Positions 8,056-17,551 of a stretch of 63,999 nt of DNA are shown in pieces. Position numbers and translations under genes: made by a program. The notes beneath the pieces were generated by a model. The model saw only the letters and a program-made list of their open reading frames with translations, was not told the DNA's origin and did not search any database. Source of the stretch: Staphylococcus xylosus NJ (GTDB taxonomy: Bacteria; Bacillota; Bacilli; Staphylococcales; Staphylococcaceae); the NCBI RefSeq assembly GCF_000338275.1, contig NZ_ANMR01000009.1, positions 1 through 63,999 on the forward strand. The letters are read 5' to 3'. Numbering within the stretch: position 1 is the first letter of the stretch; every line of letters begins with the position of its first letter.

Positions 8056-8757
8056 TTATTTTTGCGAAGGTATATAAAAATAGGCATTTTGATAATGGTA
8101 ATGTAAATGAGAACAATCAAATGGAATCCCTGTCGTTGTATAAAATACTTGCTCATAATTTAAGTAAGGATCCCCTTCTGCTAACTCCAACTTGTCTGCA
8201 TCTGACGCATTTAATTTGTCTACGGTAAAATAAATATCAGAAAAACCGATTTTAACTTTTAGATGTTGCTCTAAATAATTAAAAATAGAATGTTCAGCAA
8301 TCGACTCATTTAAAAATAATACGATATCTTTATTAAAATATGATCTTTCATAACAAAGAATATCACCATTTACGTATACGATGCGCTCTAGTAAATAAAC
8401 TGACACGTCACCTTTTAGTTTTAATTTTTGTTGAACACTTTCAGGTGGGGCCACTTCATCTACTTTCAAGACTTTATTAGTCACTACTAGACCTACAATC
8501 TCATCACTAAATCCTCCGGTAGAGAATAGATTGAGGTAGCCTTCTCTTTGTTTATTACGTACATAAATGCCACTGCCCCGAGCTTGATATATAAATCCTC
8601 GTTTCTCAAGTACTTCTAAAGCTTTAATCACTGTACTTTTACTCACTTGATATTGCTCTTTTAAAGTTTCAACACTTGGTAATTTATCCCCTGCTTGAAA
8701 ATGCCCTTCTTCTATAAATATATTAATCTTTTGTGCAATCTGTTCATACTTGAGCAT
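8056..8757 (-). CDS. GntR/HutC-family regulator of the beta-glucoside operon
   Basis: A 233-residue protein with an N-terminal winged helix (residues 1-68; KLPSVETLKEQYQVSKSTVIKALEVLEKRGFIY is split between recognition helix and wing) and a C-terminal UTRA ligand domain (about 90-230), as in TreR and BglR-type regulators. It is divergent from the PTS operon, and a perfect palindrome lies between the two. It is therefore probably a repressor released by the phosphosugar. TreR-like trehalose regulators have the same architecture; the GH1 enzyme next door favours beta-glucosides. Confidence 0.88.
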   Translation of the reverse strand: MLKYEQIAQKINIFIEEGHFQAGDKLPSVETLKEQYQVSKSTVIKALEVLEKRGFIYQARGSGIYVRNKQREGYLNLFSTGGFSDEIVGLVVTNKVLKVDEVAPPESVQQKLKLKGDVSVYLLERIVYVNGDILCYERSYFNKDIVLFLNESIAEHSIFNYLEQHLKVKIGFSDIYFTVDKLNASDADKLELAEGDPYLNYEQVFYTTTGIPFDCSHLHYHYQNAYFYIPSQK

Positions 8758-8841
8758 ATATTTACTCCTTTAAATTATAAATTCAACTCATTATAACATG
8801 TACACGACATAAATAAACCGAATTATATTTTTGTAAGGGTC

Positions 8842-8870
8842 TTTACAAATTATACCGGTATAATTATAAT
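8842..8870 (+). promoter_or_regulatory. Promoter of the beta-glucoside PTS operon with embedded operator
   Basis: -35 TTTACA (8842-8847), a 17-bp spacer, and -10 TATAAT (8865-8870). The spacer is almost wholly occupied by the perfect 18-bp palindrome AATTATACCGGTATAATT (8848-8865), which overlaps the first base of the -10. A GntR-type dimer bound here would block RNA polymerase directly. It lies 91 bp upstream of the divergent regulator start, so autoregulation is plausible. Confidence 0.8.
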
Positions 8871-8929
8871 GAAGTTTAAATGAAACGCTTACATTTTATT
8901 TATGTGCGTATATTAAGGAGTTGAAGCAT

Positions 8930-10816
8930 GTGGCTGATAAAAACGAGATACTGGCACAACACATTTTAGATGCAGTCGGCGGTGAAGAAAATATTGTCAA
9001 TAGTACGCATTGTGCTACGCGATTACGTTTAGTATTAAAAAGATCAATTCCTGATGCTAAACAAAAGGTATCAGAGATCGAAGGTGTTGTAACAGTCGTA
9101 GAAAATAACGGACAATTCCAAGTCGTTATTGGTAACAATGTTGGTGAAATCTTTAAATCTTTTGAAGAATTAACTGGTGAACGTCAAAACGATAGCAATG
9201 ATCATTCTGATAACAAAGGTTCTATCCTCAATAGGGTCATTGCAACCATGTCTGCAGTATTTGCACCATTCATTTATATTTTAGCTGCAGCAGGTATTTT
9301 ACAAGGGTTATTAATTGTCATAAATCTTATTATTCCATCGTTTAAAGACACAGGGACTTATGAAGTATTTAACTTTATGTCCTGGGCACCTTTCACTTTT
9401 TTACCAATATTTATTGCTATGACAGCTGCTAGACATTTCAACGTCAACGTCTATATCGCTGTCGCTTGTACTGCTGCACTTGTTAGTCCTGATTTAACTA
9501 GCATAATCGAAAGGATACAGGATGGAGAAGCAATCAAACTGTTCGGTATCCCCTTAACAGAAACAAGTTATACGTCTTCTGTTTTACCACCACTATTCTT
9601 AGTATGGATATTATCTTACGTTGAAAAATATTTGAATAAATGGATTCATGATGTGGTTAAACCTTTATTCACACCATTTTTAAGTATTGTCATCATGGTA
9701 CCAATTACATTACTAGTTATTGGACCTATCACAACAATTGCTGCACATGGAATTGCAGGAGGCTTTAATTATCTTGTAGACGTCGCACCATGGTTAGCAG
9801 GTGCCCTTATTGGTGGTTTATGGCAAGTATTTGTCATTTTCGGAGTACATTGGGGTATTACGCCTATGGTACTAGCTAACTTTGAACAACATCAAAGCGA
9901 TGCCTTCCAAGCTTTCCAAACCATTGCTGTAATTTCACAAATTGGTGCTGTTATAGGCGTCTTAATCAAGGCTAAGCGTACAGAAATTAAACGTGTAGCT
10001 TCATCAGCAGGTATTACAGGCATATTCGGTATTACCGAACCATCAATGTATGGGATTAACTTACGCTTCAAAAAACCATTTATTATCGCATGTATAAGTG
10101 GTGCAATTGGTGCTTTTATCGCTAGTTTCTTTAATCCTAAATACTATGCATACGCTGGTTTACCAGGACCTATTACAATCGTTAACGGTTATAGTGCTGA
10201 TAATCCTTCATCAATTTGGGGAATTATAATCGGATCAATGGTTGCTATACTCTTACCGATTATTTTAATTCAATTTTTAGGATATGGGGACGATACAACT
10301 GAAGAGGTTGATAATAAAACCGACCCAACAACTAATGTTCAAAACACAGACGCTCCTTTAGAAACGATCGCCTATGCACCTATTGACGGACAAATCGTAT
10401 CGCTTTCAAAGGTCAACGATCCTATATTTGCTGAAGGCATGATGGGACACGGTATAGCTATTAAACCTGAAGGTCAAATAGTCCATGCGCCTTTTGATGG
10501 TGTTGTGAGTATGGTTGCAGTCAGTAAACATGCTATAGGAATTACTTCTTCAACAGGAGTAGAACTATTGATTCATGTTGGTTTGGACACTGTTCAATTG
10601 AACGGAGAAGGATTCAACATTTTAATTAATGAAAACGACTCAGTACAACAAGGTCAACAGATATTAAAATTTGATAAATCCTTACTTGATTCAAAAAATT
10701 ATGACAGCATTATCCCTGTCATTATAACTAATTCCGCTGAATTTAGTGAGACTATAGCAACAAAAGAATCAAACATAACAACAAACGATGGATTACTCAC
10801 TATCATTAACAAATAA
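8930..10816 (+). CDS. bglP: PTS beta-glucoside-specific EIIBCA
   Basis: Membrane permease and phosphotransferase that imports and phosphorylates beta-glucosides. The start is GTG at 8930 (VADKNEILAQ), nine bases after AAGGAG; the TTG at 8921 directly abuts that site and is unlikely. Order: EIIB (residues 1-85, phospho-cysteine in THCATRLRLVL), EIIC with about ten membrane segments (about 105-455), then EIIA (about 480-628) with the phospho-histidine in LLIHVGLDTVQL. The B-C-A order and length (628 aa) are those of beta-glucoside permeases; trehalose permeases often lack the A domain. Co-transcribed with the hydrolase 23 bp downstream. Confidence 0.9.
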   Translation: MADKNEILAQHILDAVGGEENIVNSTHCATRLRLVLKRSIPDAKQKVSEIEGVVTVVENNGQFQVVIGNNVGEIFKSFEELTGERQNDSNDHSDNKGSILNRVIATMSAVFAPFIYILAAAGILQGLLIVINLIIPSFKDTGTYEVFNFMSWAPFTFLPIFIAMTAARHFNVNVYIAVACTAALVSPDLTSIIERIQDGEAIKLFGIPLTETSYTSSVLPPLFLVWILSYVEKYLNKWIHDVVKPLFTPFLSIVIMVPITLLVIGPITTIAAHGIAGGFNYLVDVAPWLAGALIGGLWQVFVIFGVHWGITPMVLANFEQHQSDAFQAFQTIAVISQIGAVIGVLIKAKRTEIKRVASSAGITGIFGITEPSMYGINLRFKKPFIIACISGAIGAFIASFFNPKYYAYAGLPGPITIVNGYSADNPSSIWGIIIGSMVAILLPIILIQFLGYGDDTTEEVDNKTDPTTNVQNTDAPLETIAYAPIDGQIVSLSKVNDPIFAEGMMGHGIAIKPEGQIVHAPFDGVVSMVAVSKHAIGITSSTGVELLIHVGLDTVQLNGEGFNILINENDSVQQGQQILKFDKSLLDSKNYDSIIPVIITNSAEFSETIATKESNITTNDGLLTIINK

Positions 10817-10827
10817 TAATTTACTAG

Positions 10828-12282
<1,455 letters not shown>

Positions 12283-12298
12283 ATATATGCAGAATAAA

Positions 12299-12332
12299 AA
12301 GGACCGAAGCATAAATATATGTTTCGGTCCTT
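12299..12332. terminator. Bidirectional terminator between bglA and the 58-aa ORF
   Basis: AAGGACCGAA pairs with TTCGGTCCTT around a 14-nt loop, with an A tract on one side and T-rich DNA on the other. It serves the convergent bglA and the small membrane protein gene. Confidence 0.85.
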
Positions 12333-12336
12333 CTTA

Positions 12337-12513
12337 TTATTGTTTAAACTTACTTAATATGTGTAATCCATAGGCAAAAATACCATATCCAGCTAATGTA
12401 CGTAATACCCATTTCAATGTATGATTGGGTACTAATTTTTCAGTTGCTATGATAGCTGGTATAAAAGTACTAAAAGAATATAATCCAAGTACTTTAATAT
12501 ATCGTTTTTTCAT
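12337..12513 (-). CDS. 58-residue hypothetical membrane protein
   Basis: A small gene read from the reverse strand: ATG at 12513, stop TAA at 12337. It has a good ribosome site (AGAGGTG seven bases upstream). The peptide begins MKKRYIKVLGLYSFSTFIPA, has a polar middle (TEKLVPNHT) and a second hydrophobic stretch (WVLRTLAGYGIFAYGLHIL), and ends in a basic tail. It thus looks like two short membrane helices with positive ends. I do not recognise the family. Placed alone between bglA and the AHSA1 gene, with its own terminator. Confidence 0.7.
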   Translation of the reverse strand: MKKRYIKVLGLYSFSTFIPAIIATEKLVPNHTLKWVLRTLAGYGIFAYGLHILSKFKQ

Positions 12514-12602
12514 TTAGACACACCTCTTTTCACTCCCTATTATATCTAAAAGAGTGGTGTCCCAACTGCGACATTTTTAACATTTCTTTGACTTTTATGC
12601 TT

Positions 12603-13076
12603 TTAGTTATTTTCAACTACTTTTGCCAAGTTGTCAAAAGTACTATTCATACCTGCTTCAACACCCATATCCAACAACTGTTGCGCTGCTTTAGGGTCTG
12701 GTAATTCAGCTGTAGATTGAATCGTTGTAGTGCCGTCATCATTTTCTGTTAAATGAATGATATTATGCATACCTGCCATCTTTTCATCTATATTTCCATC
12801 TTTATCAGCAAAATAATCATTATAGTCAATTTTTTGGGGTTCAACAACGACATTATACTGTGTCACTGTATAACTTGTACCTTGAGCTGCACGAATTGCA
12901 AAAAATGCGCCACCTCCCGTTTGTACATCAAATTTATATACTTCTGTGGTAGCGTCTTGAGGGTGAAACCATTTTTCAAACAACGATGGATCCGTATAAG
13001 CGTTAAATATTTGTTGGGCTGTTGCTTTAAAGTCTCGCGTAAAAATGATTTTATTTTCGTTTATTTGAATACTCAT
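12603..13076 (-). CDS. SRPBCC/AHSA1-domain protein
   Basis: 157 residues of the activator-of-Hsp90-ATPase-1-like (START/SRPBCC) fold: FTRDFKATAQQIFNAYTDPSLFEKWFHP at the start (in two parts, the family helix-grip entry) and GMNSTFDNLAKVVE at the end. Such small proteins bind hydrophobic ligands; the specific role is unknown. The ATG directly follows the stop of the HhH/NTF2-like gene, with its GGAG inside that gene's end, so the two are a coupled pair. Confidence 0.85.
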   Translation of the reverse strand: MSIQINENKIIFTRDFKATAQQIFNAYTDPSLFEKWFHPQDATTEVYKFDVQTGGGAFFAIRAAQGTSYTVTQYNVVVEPQKIDYNDYFADKDGNIDEKMAGMHNIIHLTENDDGTTTIQSTAELPDPKAAQQLLDMGVEAGMNSTFDNLAKVVENN

Positions 13077-13670
13077 TTAAGATTCTCCTTCATTCATAAT
13101 GATATATGACGTGATAGCTTTAACTTTAGCATCTTTGCTGTGACTTTCAAATTTAAAAATATCTGTAAAATACACTATTGAGCCATCTTGCGCTATTTGA
13201 GTTCCATGTATCGCTCCAACTTTTCCATGGGAAATATTATCCTTTACTTCAAGAGAGGCAATATTAATTTTATGGTCTTCAAGTTCTTTATAAAAGTCAT
13301 CAAATCCTTCTAACTTAAAGCTACCTGGAACTTCCCATACAAAGTCATTAGTAACTATGTTTGATAGTTTCTTTTTATCAACTGTTGCTGAAGCGATTAA
13401 AAATATTAACATTGTCCTTCTTTTTGGCGCATTATCACAAGACAAATCACCTGTTAATTCAAATGGAACTTCAAAGTTCATTTCATTTTTAAAATTCAAA
13501 TCATTCGCTTTTAATGCTTCTTCAAGAAGTTCAATCGCTTTAGGTCCTACTCCATGAATGCCTAGCAGTTCAGTACGCTCGTATTTAGATACCGCTTCTA
13601 ATGACTTCACCCCTATATTATGCAAAGCATTAGTTGCTGGTTTACCTATCTTTGGTAAATCTGTGGACAT
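13077..13670 (-). CDS. HhH-domain plus NTF2/SnoaL-like protein
   Basis: I start it at 13670 (MSTDLPKIGKPATNALHNIG), with AGGAGGTGG upstream; a longer frame to 13733 runs through the operator. It has 197 residues. Residues 1-60 form a helix-hairpin-helix module (LLGIHGVGPKAIELLEEAL is the hairpin GhGxGPKA motif, like the RNA polymerase alpha C-terminal domain fold). Residues 85-195 look like an NTF2/SnoaL-like cone: VWEVPGSFKLEGFDDFYKEL and a final string of beta strands. The fusion suggests DNA binding joined to ligand sensing, but that is inference. Divergent from padR and probably under its operators. Confidence 0.7.
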   Translation of the reverse strand: MSTDLPKIGKPATNALHNIGVKSLEAVSKYERTELLGIHGVGPKAIELLEEALKANDLNFKNEMNFEVPFELTGDLSCDNAPKRRTMLIFLIASATVDKKKLSNIVTNDFVWEVPGSFKLEGFDDFYKELEDHKINIASLEVKDNISHGKVGAIHGTQIAQDGSIVYFTDIFKFESHSKDAKVKAITSYIIMNEGES

Positions 13671-13732
13671 CCCATCCACCTCCTCTTTTATGCTTATTAT
13701 ACCCAAGTTAGTAACAATTAATTTCCACTTCA

Positions 13733-13755
13733 ACTATCTTATTATAAAAGATAGT
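13733..13755. promoter_or_regulatory. PadR-type operator copy 1
   Basis: ACTATCTT-N7-AAGATAGT, perfect 8-bp arms. It lies 63 bp upstream of the HhH/NTF2-like gene and 43 bp (centre to centre) from copy 2, about four helical turns. Confidence 0.65.
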
Positions 13756-13775
13756 TAACAAACCTAAATTCCTTT

Positions 13776-13798
13776 ACTATCTTATATAGTAAGATAGT
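13776..13798. promoter_or_regulatory. PadR-type operator copy 2
   Basis: ACTATCTTA-TATAG-TAAGATAGT, perfect 9-bp arms, 15 bp upstream of the padR ATG. A possible padR promoter is TTAACA (13755-13760), 17 bp, TATCTT (13778-13783), so the operator covers the -10 and start point, consistent with autorepression. Confidence 0.7.
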
Positions 13799-13813
13799 GA
13801 GAAGAGGGATGTC

Positions 13814-14152
13814 ATGTCAGTTTCAAATCAAATGATGAAAGGATTGTTAGATGGTGCAATTTTAGGTCTTATTGCTCAAGGAGAAACTTACGGCTATGAA
13901 ATTTTAGACAAATTGAAATCTCAGCAATTTCCTGAAATTAGTGATGGTAGTATTTATCCCGTATTATTAAGATTAAGTAAAAAAGGATATATAACTTCTA
14001 TTTCAAAAAAATCAAATACAGGTGGTCCACAACGTAAATATTATAGTATCACAACAGAAGGCAAGGAAGAATTATCTAATTTTATTCACAAGTGGAACTA
14101 TTTAAATAATGGTATGAACAATTTAATGAGGAGTGTTTATGATGTTAAGTAA
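13814..14152 (+). CDS. PadR-family transcriptional regulator
   Basis: 112 residues, the standard short (subfamily 2) PadR: a winged helix (ILGLIAQGETYGYEIL, then PEISDGSIYPVLLRLSKKGYI and GGPQRKYYSITTEGKEEL) followed by a single dimerisation helix. PadR proteins are usually repressors that respond to small molecules. It overlaps the downstream membrane gene by 14 bp, and two identical-core palindromes lie in front. The ligand is unknown. Confidence 0.9.
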   Translation: MSVSNQMMKGLLDGAILGLIAQGETYGYEILDKLKSQQFPEISDGSIYPVLLRLSKKGYITSISKKSNTGGPQRKYYSITTEGKEELSNFIHKWNYLNNGMNNLMRSVYDVK

Positions 14153-14921
14153 AAAAGCAGAAGATTTCTTATTAAAATTAAGAATCGAATTATTATTTCG
14201 TGGGAAAGATGAAGATGAGGTAAATACAATTGAAGAGGAATTACGGGACCATATTACAATTGCTGAAGAAAATAATGAAAATATCGACACTCTATTAAAC
14301 ACACCTATTAAGTCTTACGCAGACAAATTCTCAACACATTTAAATATGACACAAGGTTTGTTCAAATATATTTTATATTTCATATCCTTCATGTTTATTA
14401 TGACGACAATTCCTAGAATGTTAGATAATTCTTTTCAGTTAACGGTTGCTTTAATTTGTTATTTCCTCTTTATTTTTTTGGGGTCATTTATCTTTATTTT
14501 ATACTTTGCCAAAAAAGTAATTATGCGCTGGGGAGACAGTAAAATCACTTATACTATTATTGGAATTTCATCTGCAGCTATTTTTGGTATATATGTATTA
14601 AGTGAATACTTATTACGCAACTACCCACTTTATATAATTTGGTCACCTAATCAAACAACTAATTTCACACTAGGATTAATACTCTTATTATTAACAATGC
14701 TGACTTGCTTTATTTTAAAACAAAAATTTTATGCTGGTCTTATTCTATTGTTATGCATACCCAATCTGATTGGTACAGTATTTACAGGTGGTGACTTTAC
14801 GAACAAAAACTATGTAATTATTTCTTCAATTGTCTTACTGATTATATCTTGGAGTTTTATCATTTATACAATTATCAAATATTATCGCGACAAAAAGTTA
14901 AATGACCCAGGTCAATCGTAA
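14139..14921 (+). CDS. HAAS-like membrane protein, PadR partner
   Basis: About 261 residues. ATG at 14139 (or 14142) follows AGGAG inside the end of padR; a GTG at 14133 overlaps that site and is not used. An N-terminal soluble acidic helix pair (KKAEDFLLKLRIELLF...EEELRDHITIAEE, about residues 3-60) resembles the HAAS/DUF1700 domain commonly encoded next to PadR. Seven or so membrane helices follow (about 75-255). Coupling to padR suggests a membrane partner in the same response. Function unknown. Confidence 0.7.
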   Translation: MMLSKKAEDFLLKLRIELLFRGKDEDEVNTIEEELRDHITIAEENNENIDTLLNTPIKSYADKFSTHLNMTQGLFKYILYFISFMFIMTTIPRMLDNSFQLTVALICYFLFIFLGSFIFILYFAKKVIMRWGDSKITYTIIGISSAAIFGIYVLSEYLLRNYPLYIIWSPNQTTNFTLGLILLLLTMLTCFILKQKFYAGLILLLCIPNLIGTVFTGGDFTNKNYVIISSIVLLIISWSFIIYTIIKYYRDKKLNDPGQS

Positions 14922-15004
14922 GTATAAGTGAGAGAAGATAAGTTCGAACTACCGCGAACCATCGAGCAAGCATGCACAGTCAAAATCATAAGATATTTAT
15001 ATAA

Positions 15005-15043
15005 AAAGGACTAATCCGGATTAAAAAAACGGATTAGTCCTTT
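15005..15043. terminator. Bidirectional terminator between the padR operon and yceI
   Basis: Perfect 14-bp stem AAAGGACTAATCCG/CGGATTAGTCCTTT with an A-rich 11-nt loop, placed between convergent genes. Confidence 0.9.
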
Positions 15044-15098
15044 GTTTTGAGAATAAGTATTTTTACTATGACTCATTCTACTATATTTAAAAACTGTA

Positions 15099-15614
15099 TT
15101 AGTCTTCTAAAGCAAATTCTAAACTTACTTGGAATAATACATCTTTACCAATCATAACGCCACCTGTTTCAAGTGCTTGGTTAAATGTAATTCCGTATTT
15201 TTCACGATTAATTTTACCATTAACGATAAATCCAGCTGTTGTAGCACCATTTAATGGATTTTTACTTTGGCCTTCATATGATAAATCAAAAGTTTCTTCA
15301 TTGGTTACACCTTTAATCGTTACATTACCTGTAACAGATGAATCATCCACTTTTGTTAATTCAAATTTAATTTCAGGATGGTTTTCAACATCTAAGAAAT
15401 CTCCACTACGTAAATGACCGTCACGATCTTCTACACGTGTATCAATTGAATTAGCATTGATAGTAAAATCACCTGATAATGAACTTAAATCATTTAAGTC
15501 ACCCTCTAAATTTGCATCAAATTCTGTAAATCTACCTTTAATATTAGATATCATTAAATGTTTAACCGAAAATTCAACTACTGAATGTGCTGGGTCAAAA
15601 TTAAATTTTGTCAT
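15099..15614 (-). CDS. YceI-family lipocalin-like protein
   Basis: 171 residues without a signal peptide. The family opening FNFDPAHSVVEFSVKHLMI and the beta-barrel pattern with IKGVTNEETFDL are clear. YceI proteins bind polyisoprenoid-like lipids; here the protein should be cytosolic. It is monocistronic, with GGAGG upstream and an inverted repeat over its -10 box. Confidence 0.9.
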   Translation of the reverse strand: MTKFNFDPAHSVVEFSVKHLMISNIKGRFTEFDANLEGDLNDLSSLSGDFTINANSIDTRVEDRDGHLRSGDFLDVENHPEIKFELTKVDDSSVTGNVTIKGVTNEETFDLSYEGQSKNPLNGATTAGFIVNGKINREKYGITFNQALETGGVMIGKDVLFQVSLEFALED

Positions 15615-15646
15615 TATAAATATACCTCCAAAGTCTTTAAGTTTTA

Positions 15647-15685
15647 TTGATACATTAATTATATCAACTATATAATATATATCAA
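15647..15685 (-). promoter_or_regulatory. yceI promoter with TTGATA/TATCAA inverted repeat
   Basis: On the minus strand: -35 TTGATA (15680-15685), 16 bp, -10 TATAAT (15658-15663). An inverted repeat TTGATA-N9-TATCAA (15647-15667) covers the -10 region, and the -35 itself is another copy of TTGATA. The arrangement suggests repression by an unidentified dimer. Confidence 0.6.
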
Positions 15686-15784
15686 CCGTAAAAGCTTATT
15701 TTCTTTGTTACTTTAAGTTTTATTCCCTTTAAATAGAAATTTATGCATTCAAAATATAAAATTTAAATGTAGGTATAATGATTT

Positions 15785-17329
15785 TTAGTGCGCCAACATC
15801 TCTTCTTTGATTTCAGTTTTCGTTAATTTTTCAGGGTAATAAGTTGGCCAGTTATCTAGTTCTTTCAACACTTTATCTTTGTCGTTACCTATAAAAATAT
15901 GGAAGTGTCCTGTCTTCTTAGGCGCTATATTATGATCACTAAACTGAACATATTTTGGTAATGCTTTATTATTATCTACTAATTTATATGTGTATCTAAC
16001 GCCTCTATTACCTTTTTCATATTTCAAAATATCTTTACCATCGTAACTATATTTTCCAGTTATATCTTTACCATTTTTGTTAAATGTAATTGTATCGTCA
16101 GTAATTTTTATCTTATCAACATCTGTTTTATACCCTTTATCGTAGTATGCCTTATATGCTTTAGTAGTCATAGAGTCATCATCTTCAGCTTTATGTTTCA
16201 TCACTTCGTCTAAAGTGCCATCTTTGAGATAAGGATAAACCGATTGCCAATCTCCTTTATAATCAGATAATGCTCTATCTTTAACTTGTTTATCTTTAAA
16301 ATAACCATCAGAAATAGCCTTATCATGTTTCGATTCATGCTTATCATCATCACTATGGATATTGTCACTTAATGCTTTATCAATATTTTTAATATTTTCT
16401 TTCATTAATTTTTGATAAGTTAAATTTTCATCTTTTTGTTGTTCTTTATTCAATGATTCCATATTATAGAATTTTAACGGTTTCGCTGATGTTTCTTTTC
16501 TTATTGTATCTGTCACTTTATTAGATACATTGTCTTCGTATAATATATATTTAGCGCCTGATTCTTTGATTTCTTTGACAATTTTAGTAAGTGCTTTTTG
16601 TGATGGGTCTTCTGCATTCATATTCTGAACTCCTTTTTGAACAAAACCATATCTATCAGCTAGATAACCAATAGATTCATGTGAAATAAATACAGTATTT
16701 CCCTGCTTCTTACTACTAGTTTCTTTCAACTTCTCATCAATGTTTTTTAATTCGTCATTTAATTTTTTGTAATTTTTTTCATAATATTTCTTATTATCAG
16801 GATCTTTTTTAATCAATTCATCTTTAATTGCTTTTGCAAAAACTTGATCATATTTAGGATCTAACCAAACATGTGGATCGTATCCACCATGATGATGGTG
16901 TTCACCCTGTTCGTGTTCATGCTCCTCTTCATGTTCAGCTTCACCGTGACTATGTTGGTCAGTGAGCAATTGTGATTTGTCTAATTTATTTTCTAAAGAT
17001 AATTTCTTGTCATCTTTTTTAATTGTAGCTGCAACTTTTTTGGCAACAGGATCTAAATTATCGCCAGTATACACGAATAAATCCGCTTTTGAAGCATTTA
17101 TAATATCTTTTTGCGTTGGTTCATAACTATGTAAATCTGTACCTGCTGGATAAATAGACTCCACTTCTACATGTTTGCCACCAATCTCTTCTGCAAATGA
17201 TTTTAAAGGAAATACAGTCGTATTAACTTTTATTTTTTCATTTCCCTTATCAGAATCAGCTTTGCCACACCCTGCTAGCACCATTACTAAAGCTATAATG
17301 CTAAACAGGATATATGTATATTTTTTCAT
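15785..17329 (-). CDS. adcA: Zinc-binding lipoprotein AdcA (ZnuA-ZinT fusion)
   Basis: 514 residues, the substrate-binding protein of a zinc ABC importer. Lipobox VLAGC gives lipidated C21. The ZnuA-like cluster A-1 domain (about 30-330) includes a His/Glu-rich loop at about 126-148 and DPHVWLDP near 151. From about 335 comes a ZinT/YodA domain (GDWQSVYPYLKDG, GKYSYDGKDIL, HFHIFIGN). No adcBC genes are adjacent, so the permease must be encoded elsewhere. Two Zur boxes flank its promoter, indicating repression by zinc. Confidence 0.95.
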   Translation of the reverse strand: MKKYTYILFSIIALVMVLAGCGKADSDKGNEKIKVNTTVFPLKSFAEEIGGKHVEVESIYPAGTDLHSYEPTQKDIINASKADLFVYTGDNLDPVAKKVAATIKKDDKKLSLENKLDKSQLLTDQHSHGEAEHEEEHEHEQGEHHHHGGYDPHVWLDPKYDQVFAKAIKDELIKKDPDNKKYYEKNYKKLNDELKNIDEKLKETSSKKQGNTVFISHESIGYLADRYGFVQKGVQNMNAEDPSQKALTKIVKEIKESGAKYILYEDNVSNKVTDTIRKETSAKPLKFYNMESLNKEQQKDENLTYQKLMKENIKNIDKALSDNIHSDDDKHESKHDKAISDGYFKDKQVKDRALSDYKGDWQSVYPYLKDGTLDEVMKHKAEDDDSMTTKAYKAYYDKGYKTDVDKIKITDDTITFNKNGKDITGKYSYDGKDILKYEKGNRGVRYTYKLVDNNKALPKYVQFSDHNIAPKKTGHFHIFIGNDKDKVLKELDNWPTYYPEKLTKTEIKEEMLAH

Positions 17330-17340
17330 TTCTAAACCCC

Positions 17341-17363
17341 CAAATAGTAATTGTTACGATTTA
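17341..17363. promoter_or_regulatory. Zur box 2 at the adcA ribosome site
   Basis: AAATAGTAAT-T-GTTACGATTTA matches the Bacillus/Staphylococcus Zur palindrome (halves TAAATCGTAAT and ATTACGATTTA) at all but three positions. It lies between the -10 and the ATG. Confidence 0.65.
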
Positions 17364-17365
17364 TT

Positions 17366-17394
17366 ATTATAATCTTCTTCTTTCTAAAGTGCAA
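17366..17394 (-). promoter_or_regulatory. adcA promoter
   Basis: On the minus strand: -35 TTGCAC (17389-17394), 17 bp, -10 TATAAT (17366-17371). It sits between two Zur-like palindromes. Confidence 0.75.
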
Positions 17395-17408
17395 TAGCAA
17401 ATAGAGAA

Positions 17409-17431
17409 TTAATCGTAACTTTTACGATTAA
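17409..17431. promoter_or_regulatory. Zur box 1 upstream of adcA
   Basis: Perfect inverted repeat TTAATCGTAA-CTT-TTACGATTAA with the Zur core TCGTAA...TTACGA, just upstream of the -35 of adcA. Zur is the zinc-dependent Fur-family repressor. Confidence 0.85.
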
Positions 17432-17551
17432 AATTATATTATAAAAAAAGCGACATAACACCAACTTATATATCCTAATAAGTCAGGTTATGCCACTCCA
17501 TTAAAAAAATTTATTATAATGATTCTCTGTATACTTTATATACAATTATGT

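Noticed and set aside
8880..8896. cre-like TGAAACGCTTACA before the beta-glucoside operon
   Set aside because: Lacks one base in the centre compared with the CcpA consensus, so the half-site spacing is wrong.
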